Shown here in pieces: positions 1 to 5,832 of a DNA stretch of 5,832 nucleotides. Below the pieces are notes generated by a model, which was not told the DNA's origin, ran no database searches, and saw nothing but the letters and a program-made list of their open reading frames with translations. The stretch comes from Hellea sp. Lineage in GTDB: Bacteria; Pseudomonadota; Alphaproteobacteria; Caulobacterales; Maricaulaceae. The stretch is taken from positions 1 through 5,832 of the forward strand of contig JAHDEU010000155.1 in the NCBI GenBank assembly GCA_020628635.1, read 5' to 3'. The position numbers and the translations under genes were made by a program. Each line of letters begins with the position of its first letter. Positions within the stretch are counted from its first letter, which is position 1.

Positions 1-2204
1 ACCTGCCGGGTGACGTCCTGGAGCGTGATGCCGAGCGTTTCCGCGCCGGGCTTGAGCACAAAGCGAATTTCGGAGGCCGAGCTTTCCAGGCTGTCCCATG
101 TGCGCGCGACCTTGGCGTAGTTGTCCATCTCGGCCTTGAGGTCGAGCACGGCGGCGCGCAGGTCTTCCTCGTCGGCGGACGCGACGGCATACCACAGACC
201 GCCTCCCCCGCCGCCGAAACCGCCTTCGGTGAAGCCGTAATTGACGCGGTAGGCATCCGGGATCGGGCCGACATATTCCTCCAGCTTGTCCGCCACCATC
301 TTGGTGCTGATGTCGCGGCGCTTGTTGGGATCGGACAGCACGAGAAAGCCGTCGATTTCGCGGTTGGACGCGAACATGCCCGGCAGGCGGATGATGTTCT
401 CGTCGATCCCGAACTCCTCCTTGGAGTTCTCGTTGAGGCGGTTGATGCCGTCCTCGACCTGGTCGCGGACCTGCTGGATGCGCTCGAAATTCGTCCCTTC
501 GGGGAAGCGCGCATTCACCTGGATCATGTCGCCCTGGACTTCCGGAATCCACGCCGTCGGCGCGACACCGGCACCCAGCAGGGTGAAGGCCATGATCAGC
601 AGGCCGACAAATGCCGACATAGTGATGTAGCGGAACTGGATCAGCGCGGCCACGAACGGCCGGAAGAAACGCTTGGCAAAATAGACCAGCCCGTCTGCGA
701 GCTTCTGCTGGAAGCGCAGCAGCGGGTTGGAGGACGGCTCGACATGCTTGAGGTGCCGCAGGTGGGCGGGCAGGATGAAGAACGCCTCGATCAGGCTGAA
801 GATCAGCACGGCGATCACGACGAGGCTGATCTGCGCCGTCATCGCCCGGACCGGACCCGTCAGCAGCATGAAGGGCACGAACATCAGGATCGTCGTGATG
901 ACGGCGAAGAAGACCGGCTTGACCACCATGTTCGCGCCGCCGATCGCGCCGCGTTCGCCCTCTATGCCGTTCTCGACATGCATGTGCACGCTCTCGCCCA
1001 CGACGATGGCGTCATCCACCACGATGCCGATCACCAGCAGAAAGGCGAAGAGCGAGATCATGTTCAGCGTGATGCCGAGCGACGGCGCGATGGCGATGGC
1101 GCCGGCAAAGGCGGCCGCGATGCCGATGGTCACCCACAGCGCCACTTTGGGCCGCAGGAACAGGATAAGGATCAGCAGCACCAGAACCATGCCCGACAGG
1201 GCGTTGGAGCCGATCAGGCTCATGCGCGAGTCGAACATGGTCGAGCCGTCGAACCAGATCTGGAACTCCAGTCCCGGCGGCAGCTCGTCCTTGATGTCCT
1301 TTTCGAACTGGCGGATCGCCTCGCCCGCTTCGGTGATGTTGGACACGTCAGGCGACAGGACCTGAAACACGGCGCTGGGCTTGCCGAAGGCCGTGCTCTC
1401 GAAGTCGTTGCTCTCGAACCCGTCGATGACATTGGCGATGTCGCGCACGCGCACCGTGCCGCCATCGGGCGTTTGCCGCACGACGATGTTCTCGAATTCG
1501 GCCTGCGTGTCGGCGAGGTTGCGCGCGCGCAGCTGCAGATTGCCTGCCGTGGTTTCCACCTGACCGGCGGACAGGTTGACCGACGTGCCGGAGATGGCCG
1601 AGGCCACTTCGTTGAAGGTCAGTCCGTAGCGGCGCAGTGCCTCTTCTGAAACCTCGATGGTGACCTGCTCGGACTGCTTGGTGATCTGGTTGGTCAGCTG
1701 CAATCCCGGCAGCGCGGTGAGCTTCTGGCGGAAGCGCGTGGCCTCGCGCTGCAAGGTCAGCGGATCGACGTCGCCGTAAAGCGCGAGATACATGATGTCG
1801 GGACGCGCATCCCAGCGGAAGACCTGCGGGCGGAAGGCGTCGGGCGGCAGGTTGCGCACGCCGTCCACGCGCGACTTCACCTGGTCGAGCATCTTCTCAT
1901 AGTCGACATCGAGCTTGGTGCGGATGTTGACGTTGCCGGAGCCCTCGCGCGAGGTGCTCTCGATATAGTCGATGCCGTCGAGGCCCTCGACCGCTTCCTC
2001 GATGCGCGACACGATCTGCTCGGACACGTCGCGGGGGCTCGCGCCGTTCCAGGCGACCGAGACGGATATGCCGTTCACCGTGGTCTGCGGGACGAACTCC
2101 CGCTCCATGCTGAAATAGCCGAACGCCCCCGTCACGAACATGACGATCATGAGGAGGTTGGCTGCGACCGGGTTTCTGACGAACCAGGCTATGATGTTGC
2201 GCAT
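1..2204 (-). CDS. RND efflux permease, AcrB-like (HAE type), C-terminal part beyond window
   Basis: Inner-membrane proton/substrate antiporter of a tripartite efflux pump. The frame is open from the ATG at 2204-2202 to the window edge, giving the first 734 residues; the family is usually about 1,000-1,050, so roughly 70% is present and the stop lies outside. The order matches AcrB: TM1 (about 13-31), a periplasmic porter region, TM2-TM6 (about 335-476), TM7 (about 527-547), then the second periplasmic region. TM4 carries VVDDAIVVGES with D397-D398, equivalent to the proton-relay pair D407-D408 of AcrB; heavy-metal pumps (CzcA/CusA) have DG here, so this is the drug/hydrophobe class. TM6 ends in FFILPAHL, a familiar signature of one AcrB-like subgroup. 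A Gly-rich stretch (661-669) lies in the second porter region. AAGGAG at 2216-2211, six bases before the ATG, fixes the start. It is the last visible gene of the channel-adaptor-permease operon. The relay partners expected in TM10/TM11 are not visible, so activity cannot be fully judged. Substrate unknown. Confidence 0.95.
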   Translation of the reverse strand, partial: MRNIIAWFVRNPVAANLLMIVMFVTGAFGYFSMEREFVPQTTVNGISVSVAWNGASPRDVSEQIVSRIEEAVEGLDGIDYIESTSREGSGNVNIRTKLDVDYEKMLDQVKSRVDGVRNLPPDAFRPQVFRWDARPDIMYLALYGDVDPLTLQREATRFRQKLTALPGLQLTNQITKQSEQVTIEVSEEALRRYGLTFNEVASAISGTSVNLSAGQVETTAGNLQLRARNLADTQAEFENIVVRQTPDGGTVRVRDIANVIDGFESNDFESTAFGKPSAVFQVLSPDVSNITEAGEAIRQFEKDIKDELPPGLEFQIWFDGSTMFDSRMSLIGSNALSGMVLVLLILILFLRPKVALWVTIGIAAAFAGAIAIAPSLGITLNMISLFAFLLVIGIVVDDAIVVGESVHMHVENGIEGERGAIGGANMVVKPVFFAVITTILMFVPFMLLTGPVRAMTAQISLVVIAVLIFSLIEAFFILPAHLRHLKHVEPSSNPLLRFQQKLADGLVYFAKRFFRPFVAALIQFRYITMSAFVGLLIMAFTLLGAGVAPTAWIPEVQGDMIQVNARFPEGTNFERIQQVRDQVEDGINRLNENSKEEFGIDENIIRLPGMFASNREIDGFLVLSDPNKRRDISTKMVADKLEEYVGPIPDAYRVNYGFTEGGFGGGGGGLWYAVASADEEDLRAAVLDLKAEMDNYAKVARTWDSLESSASEIRFVLKPGAETLGITLQDVTRQ

Positions 2205-2210
2205 GACGCT

Positions 2211-2216
2211 CTCCTT
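2211..2216 (-). promoter_or_regulatory. Ribosome binding site of the permease gene
   Basis: On the minus strand AAGGAG stands six bases before the ATG at 2204, inside the 19-base gap after the adaptor stop codon. It is the best Shine-Dalgarno of the operon and supports this start for the permease. No terminator or promoter fits in the short gap, so the permease should be translated from the same transcript as the adaptor. Confidence 0.8.
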
Positions 2217-2223
2217 GCTGGGT

Positions 2224-3948
2224 CTAGCCGCCCTGTGGACGGCCGCCGCCGCCATTCGCGCCTGGGCGCTTGGGCTCGACCAGCACATTGGTCGGATCGT
2301 TCATGTCCAGCACCTTGAGCGGCACTTCGGTGCGCGAACGCTCCATCGGGGACACTACAACCAGTTCGCCGGGCTGCACGCCAGAGCGCAAAACAGCGCG
2401 GTCCGGCGAGGTGTCGATCACATCGACCGAGCGTATTTCCGCCTGGCCGGTCTTGTCCACGACATAGACTTCGTTGCGCGGGCGCAGCGCGTCGCGCGGC
2501 AGCACGATGGCACCTTTGATGGTGCGGCCGCGGATTTCGGCGTCCACGAACAGGCCCGGTGCCAGCGCCACGCCGTCCTGCGCACCCGCGCCGTAGGGAT
2601 CGACGACCTCGGCAATGGCGAATAGCGCGCGGGTCTGCGTGTCATAGCTGGCATCCGTGCGCATGATGCGGCCCTCCCATTCGCGGCGCTCTCCGGCCAG
2701 AACAGTCGACAGCGTCACCTTGGGCGCGGTTTCGCGGTTTTCCGCATTGAACGCGATCGGCAGGGCCAGCTTGGTGAGGTCCGCGTCTGTCAGCGGCAGG
2801 CGGACCTCCACGATGTCGTTGGAAAAGATGCGGCCCAGCCGCGATCCGGGCGAGACGAACTGTCCCACATCGGCGGATTTGCTGCGCACACGTCCCGCGA
2901 AAGGTGCGGTGACGCTGGCACGGGTCAGCTGCAGGCGCGCATTCTCCAGATCGGCGCGCGCAGATGCGAGTGCGGCTTCGGCCTGCTGGCGTTGCGGCTG
3001 CCGCAAGGCGAGCGGGCTGGGCTGGCCACGGCCGAGCTCGGCGTAGTCGGCGCGGGCGATCTCGCCTTCCGCGATCTCTCTCGTCAGCGTCTGCTGGGCC
3101 TGCGCCACAGCCGCTTCGGCGCGGATCACGGCCACGTTGAAGTCGCTCGGGTCGATGCGGACCAGCGTCTCGCCGCGGCGGAAATTGCCGCCCTCGATGA
3201 AGTTGGGCGAGACATAGACGATCTTGCCGCCGACCTGCGGGACGAGATCGATCTCGGTGCGCGGGCGCACTTCGCCCTGGGTCGTCACGACGAGCTGGAT
3301 GTCCTGCCGGTCGGCGGTGCCCGCCCTCACGGCGAGCGTGGTGAATGGCTTCCGTTTTTCCTCCGGCTTCTTGTTCAGCTGGACAATGCCGAGGCCGATC
3401 ATGACGAGGCCGAGGATGACCCAGACGGGCATGACGACGGTATTGATCGGGCGCGAGAAGCGTGGGTTGTCGGCCGTGATGCGGCGAACGCCGGTGATGA
3501 TGACGACCAGCGAGAGTATCAGGAAGACCGGGAACAGCATACCCAGCACACCACCCGGAGGGCCCTGATTGGCTCCGCCCTGCCCGCTGCCCGGACGGCC
3601 ACGGCCCTGCGCACCGGCTGCCGCTTCGGGCTTGGCGAGTTCTTTCTCCAGAGAGGCCTTGATCTGATCGCGGCGCGCCTCGGACGTATCTTCAGGCAGG
3701 CCGTCCAGCACGGACTGGACCACGGCCGGATCGACCTCCACCGTCTCCTGCTGGTTGGACTTGGCGAGCTCGGCCGCCTTGCCGAGCCCGGCGAAGGTGA
3801 TGCCCAGCGTCAGCAGGAAGAAGAGCGGGACGAGGATCAGCGGGATGCGCCAGCGCAGGGCGCGAGACGCCCTGCTCTCCCGCTCCACCACCAGGGGTGA
3901 CGGGATCTCGGCGGGCTGGTCGACGATCAGATTATAGGTATCGGTCAT
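2224..3948 (-). CDS. RND efflux periplasmic adaptor (HlyD/AcrA class) with three-helix N-terminal extension
   Basis: Membrane fusion protein that links the permease to the outer-membrane channel; 574 residues, long against the usual 350-420. Residues about 210-545 show the standard adaptor order: first lipoyl half (about 225-270, ending LVRIDPSDF), alpha-hairpin (about 272-340), second lipoyl half (about 341-372, with TAPFAGRV at 347-354), beta-barrel (about 376-475) and membrane-proximal domain (about 476-545). The hairpin turn has LGRGQPSPLALRQPQ (305-319), typical of a known adaptor subgroup. The first 200 residues are unusual: a 34-residue cytosolic-looking start, TM1 (about 35-55), a charged loop ending in a Gly/Gln-rich linker (about 112-133), TM2 (about 134-153), a basic loop and TM3 (about 170-189). 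Three helices with the start inside leave the adaptor domain in the periplasm, which fits its role. There is no lipobox or cleavable signal peptide. The C-terminus is a Gly-rich tail (563-574). Its ATG overlaps the stop of the channel gene (ATGA), so coupled translation is likely; GGAG ten bases upstream is only a weak ribosome site. Confidence 0.94.
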   Translation of the reverse strand: MTDTYNLIVDQPAEIPSPLVVERESRASRALRWRIPLILVPLFFLLTLGITFAGLGKAAELAKSNQQETVEVDPAVVQSVLDGLPEDTSEARRDQIKASLEKELAKPEAAAGAQGRGRPGSGQGGANQGPPGGVLGMLFPVFLILSLVVIITGVRRITADNPRFSRPINTVVMPVWVILGLVMIGLGIVQLNKKPEEKRKPFTTLAVRAGTADRQDIQLVVTTQGEVRPRTEIDLVPQVGGKIVYVSPNFIEGGNFRRGETLVRIDPSDFNVAVIRAEAAVAQAQQTLTREIAEGEIARADYAELGRGQPSPLALRQPQRQQAEAALASARADLENARLQLTRASVTAPFAGRVRSKSADVGQFVSPGSRLGRIFSNDIVEVRLPLTDADLTKLALPIAFNAENRETAPKVTLSTVLAGERREWEGRIMRTDASYDTQTRALFAIAEVVDPYGAGAQDGVALAPGLFVDAEIRGRTIKGAIVLPRDALRPRNEVYVVDKTGQAEIRSVDVIDTSPDRAVLRSGVQPGELVVVSPMERSRTEVPLKVLDMNDPTNVLVEPKRPGANGGGGRPQGG

Positions 3949-5417
3949 GGCAGTTCCACTCCGAGGATCTCCAGGGGTTCGGGCTCGGCGAGCGCGGGAT
4001 CGGCCGCGAAGCCCGCCCCGCCCAGCGCCACATGCAGGCGCACCCGGTTGGTGAGGCGCTGGGCGCGCGCGCTGATGAGCTGTCCTTCCGCGTTGAGCCG
4101 CCGCGACTGCGCGTCGAGCAGCTGCAGGATGGTCACGAGACCTTCGGTGTAGCGCAGCTCAAGCCGCTCCTCGGCCTTCACGGCTTCGTCGAGCGACACG
4201 CGAAGTGCGGCTTCGCGCGCGGCCAGGCGCTGTTCGGCGTCGAGCGCGTTTTCGACTTCGAGATAGGCCTGCAGCACGGTGTCGGCATAGTTCTCCAGCT
4301 GCGCTTCGAGCTGGGCGCGCTGCACATCGACCTGCGCGCGCAGGCGGCCGCCCTGGAATATCGGCGCGGTGAGGCTGGTGCCGAGCTGGATGGCAAGCGA
4401 TTTCAGGTCGAAGATATCGGTCAGCGAGTTGCTGCCGGGCACGCCGGAGCGCGCGGCATCGCCGATGCTGGCATTGAATGACAGGCTTGGCAGCAACGCC
4501 TTGCGCGCGACATCGACGTTCAGCCCCGCCTCGCGGATGCGCCGCTCCGCCGCCTGGATGTCGGGACGGCGGGCGAGCATGAGCGACGGCGTGCCGGCGC
4601 CCTCCAGTGCGGGCAGCGCCGGCAGGTCGGCCGGCAGCGCGACCTCCGCGTCCGGATAGAGCCGTGCGAGCACCTGCACGGCGCGCGCGGTCGCATCCGC
4701 ATCCTGGAGGCGGAGCTGTTCCAGCGCCTGGCTGCTGGCGAGGGCGGACCGCGCCAGCCGCACATCGGAGCTGCCCGTCAACCCGCTCTCGAAGCGCCGC
4801 TCCGTCAGGCGCAGCGAGCGCTCCTGTGTCTGGATATCGCGCGCGGAGAGATCCACCAGAAGCGCGGCCTCGATGGCGTCGAACCAGCCGGAGGCGACGC
4901 GGCCCGCGACCGAGAGCTGCAGCGCGGCGAGATCGGCGGCAGAGGCGTAGATCGCCTCCCCGTCCGCATCCACGCTGTCACCGATGCGGCCGAACAGGTC
5001 CGCTTCCCAGTTGGAGTTCAGCCCGAGCTGGTATGATGTGGTGCCGGGCGCAAAGCCCACCCCGCCCTCGCTCCGGCTAGCGGAAAACTGCGAGCCGAGC
5101 GTCGGGTAGAGACCGGCGCGGGTGATGCGGCGCGCCGCCAGCGTGGTGTCGAGCTGCGCCAGAGCGCGGCGCACGGACGGATTGTCGGAGGTGGCGGCCA
5201 CGACAAGCTCCGTCAGGCCGGGGTCGGCGAAGCTCTCCACCCAGTCCGCGCGCGGCAGGCCGTCCGGCGCGCTTTCCGACCAGTCGGCCTCGACCGGCAC
5301 GCGGGTTTCGGGCGCGACAGTTGTCGGCTCGATCCGGTCGGCCAGCGTCGCGCAACCGGTCAGCCAGACTGCCGTTCCCAGCAGCACGGCGGCTTTGTAT
5401 GTCGTCTTGGGTCGCAT
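3945..5417 (-). CDS. Outer-membrane efflux channel lipoprotein, NodT/OprM family
   Basis: TolC-like channel of the efflux pump, 490 residues from the chosen ATG, about the family's usual 450-500. The N-terminus is a lipoprotein signal: basic start, hydrophobic core and lipobox LTGC with the acylated Cys at 22; Ala follows the Cys, so no inner-membrane retention signal is seen. Two OEP repeats follow. The first has WVESFADPGL (59-68), NWEADLFGR (136-144) and RRFESGLTGSSDV (207-219). The second has RRPDI (283-287), LLPSLSFNASIG (about 308-319), PIFQGGRL (352-359) and RYTEGLVTILQLLDAQ (422-437). These are the marks of NodT-type channels. It is first in the operon, and its TGA shares bases with the adaptor ATG. 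The start is not certain: a GTG at 5432-5430, in frame 15 bases upstream, lies four bases after GAGGAG and would add five residues, while the ATG has only a weak AGG seven bases before it. The frame stays open to a TTG at 5483, but that codon lies in the likely -35 element. Confidence 0.94.
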   Translation of the reverse strand: MRPKTTYKAAVLLGTAVWLTGCATLADRIEPTTVAPETRVPVEADWSESAPDGLPRADWVESFADPGLTELVVAATSDNPSVRRALAQLDTTLAARRITRAGLYPTLGSQFSASRSEGGVGFAPGTTSYQLGLNSNWEADLFGRIGDSVDADGEAIYASAADLAALQLSVAGRVASGWFDAIEAALLVDLSARDIQTQERSLRLTERRFESGLTGSSDVRLARSALASSQALEQLRLQDADATARAVQVLARLYPDAEVALPADLPALPALEGAGTPSLMLARRPDIQAAERRIREAGLNVDVARKALLPSLSFNASIGDAARSGVPGSNSLTDIFDLKSLAIQLGTSLTAPIFQGGRLRAQVDVQRAQLEAQLENYADTVLQAYLEVENALDAEQRLAAREAALRVSLDEAVKAEERLELRYTEGLVTILQLLDAQSRRLNAEGQLISARAQRLTNRVRLHVALGGAGFAADPALAEPEPLEILGVELP

Positions 5418-5436
5418 CGTTTCGCCTGGCACGGCT

Positions 5437-5442
5437 CTCCTC
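5437..5442 (-). promoter_or_regulatory. Shine-Dalgarno candidate upstream of the channel gene
   Basis: GAGGAG on the minus strand is the only strong ribosome-binding match before the channel gene. It lies four bases from an in-frame GTG (5432) and 19 bases from the ATG at 5417. It therefore favours the GTG, whereas the signal-peptide layout fits the ATG at least as well; both give the same mature lipoprotein after cleavage at the lipobox Cys. Confidence 0.45.
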
Positions 5443-5453
5443 GGTTGCCCGGC

Positions 5454-5483
5454 GTCATGCGACCGAATGACCCGGCCTGTCAA
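5454..5483 (-). promoter_or_regulatory. Candidate sigma-70-type promoter of the efflux operon
   Basis: The minus strand carries a perfect TTGACA (5483-5478). With 18-base spacing the downstream hexamer is CATGAC (5459-5454), a poor -10 with three of six matches. Transcription would start near 5447, about 30 bases before the channel ATG. The position in the divergent intergenic region and the perfect -35 make it plausible, but the weak -10 means the promoter could be weak, activator-dependent or placed elsewhere in the AT-rich island. Confidence 0.4.
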
Positions 5484-5490
5484 TTGTTAT

Positions 5491-5505
5491 TATCGAAAAA
5501 CGATA
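5491..5505. promoter_or_regulatory. Inverted repeat, candidate operator between divergent genes
   Basis: TATCG-AAAAA-CGATA is a perfect 5-base inverted repeat with a 5-base centre; the symmetry does not extend further. It sits in an AT-rich patch in otherwise GC-rich DNA, eight bases upstream of the candidate -35 of the efflux operon and about 95 bases before the divergent gene. The size and place suit a dimeric repressor or activator site (TetR, MarR, PadR and ArsR types commonly control efflux operons), but no regulator gene is visible and the family cannot be named. Chance occurrence of so short a repeat is possible. Confidence 0.35.
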
Positions 5506-5598
5506 TGTGACCGGCCTCCATGCAGGAATGCATCACCCGCGCGGGCCAAGCATCCTTTCTTGCTGGAAAAGCGTGCGGTGCGGCGGCATGGTCGTGCC

Positions 5599-5832
5599 GT
5601 GAGCCCGCCTGCCGCCGACATGCCTGCGCCCGAATCGCCCAAGCTCGACCTCGCCGCGCCCGCGGCCGGGCCGCAGATGCGCGGATCGGAGCTGATCGTG
5701 GTCAGCCTGTTCGCGGGCATGGCGCTGCTGGCCCTCATGGTGCTGGCGCGCGTGCCGGTCCTGTTGGGGCTGTCCGTGATCGCCGCCTATCTGGTCGCCG
5801 TGCTGACCTATGCGCGCATCGCCACCGGGCGG
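5599..5832 (+). CDS. Unidentified membrane protein, N-terminal fragment (runs off window)
   Basis: Divergent from the efflux operon and cut by the window end; 78 residues are visible with no stop. The first 30 residues are rich in Pro and Ala and look cytosolic or disordered. They are followed by two closely spaced hydrophobic helices (about 31-50 and 53-72) separated by Arg51, then YARIATGR at the edge. Codon third positions are strongly G/C, as in the neighbours, which supports real coding. The start is uncertain: GTG at 5599 is used because the Pro/Ala-rich part follows it directly, but no good ribosome site precedes it. GTG 5578, TTG 5560 and ATG 5620 are in-frame alternatives, and the frame has no stop back to the intergenic island. 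A short N-terminal two-helix anchor would suit a sensor kinase or another membrane-tethered protein, but nothing visible identifies the family. Confidence 0.55.
   Translation, partial: MSPPAADMPAPESPKLDLAAPAAGPQMRGSELIVVSLFAGMALLALMVLARVPVLLGLSVIAAYLVAVLTYARIATGR

Noticed and set aside
744..1649. Long plus-strand open frame of 301 codons across the permease gene
   Set aside because: It lies opposite the RND permease, and its product is an improbable run of His, Asp, Arg and Gln without family features. It is the antisense shadow of a GC-rich gene.
2205..2223. Terminator or separate promoter between adaptor and permease genes
   Set aside because: The 19-base gap has no hairpin with a T-run and is taken up by the permease ribosome site.
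2992..3900. Long plus-strand open frame of 302 codons across the adaptor gene
   Set aside because: Antisense to a clearly recognisable adaptor; its product is rich in Asp, Arg and His with no recognisable domain. Shadow frame.
4607..5080. Plus-strand open frame of 157 codons opposite the channel gene
   Set aside because: Composition is dominated by Arg, Pro and Ala, as expected from the wrong frame of GC-rich DNA, and the opposite strand encodes a textbook NodT-type channel.
5415..5483. Start of the channel gene at TTG 5483
   Set aside because: This would put 22 charged residues ahead of a complete lipoprotein signal peptide, and the codon coincides with the candidate -35 hexamer.
5484..5512. 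Plus-strand promoter for the divergent gene in the AT-rich island
   Set aside because: TTGTTA (5484-5489) and TATTAT (5488-5493) resemble promoter hexamers singly, but neither has a partner at 16-18 bases spacing, so no promoter is called.
5490..5738. Minus-strand open frame of 82 codons at the right end
   Set aside because: It overlaps the start of the plus-strand membrane protein, whose codon third positions look coding; the minus-strand product has no recognisable feature and would run through the intergenic palindrome.

Overview
The window reads as a piece of a high-GC Gram-negative chromosome. The base composition, the strong G/C preference at third codon positions and the style of the three efflux proteins suggest an alphaproteobacterium, possibly a marine Maricaulis/Hyphomonas-like lineage. 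That placement is an inference from protein flavour only; there is no rRNA or other taxonomic marker here.

Almost all of the window (about 5417 down to 1) is one minus-strand operon for a tripartite RND-type drug/solute efflux pump. In transcription order it encodes a NodT/OprM-family outer-membrane channel lipoprotein (5417-3945), a periplasmic adaptor of the HlyD/AcrA class (3948-2224) and an AcrB-like inner-membrane proton-driven permease (2204 down to the window edge, first 734 residues only). The channel and adaptor genes overlap by four bases (ATGA). The adaptor and permease are 19 bases apart, with a clear Shine-Dalgarno in the gap. The three products would form one conduit: the permease captures substrate in the periplasm or membrane using the proton gradient, the adaptor bridges the periplasm, and the channel crosses the outer membrane. 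The TM4 Asp-Asp pair in the permease points to the drug/hydrophobe class (HAE) rather than the heavy-metal class. The substrate cannot be read from sequence.

The adaptor is the most unusual gene. Its HlyD-like part begins only near residue 205 and is preceded by an extension of about 200 residues with three predicted membrane helices and a Gly/Gln-rich linker, instead of the usual signal peptide or single anchor.

Right of the operon, a 180-base intergenic segment (about 5418-5598) holds an AT-rich island with a perfect TTGACA hexamer facing the operon and a small inverted repeat (TATCG-AAAAA-CGATA), a candidate operator. Beyond it, on the plus strand and divergent, begins a gene cut by the window end. 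Only 78 residues are visible: a Pro/Ala-rich start and two membrane helices, function not identifiable. No RNA genes, mobile elements, CRISPR arrays or terminators were recognised. Apart from the adaptor extension and the divergent control region, this looks like an ordinary efflux locus.
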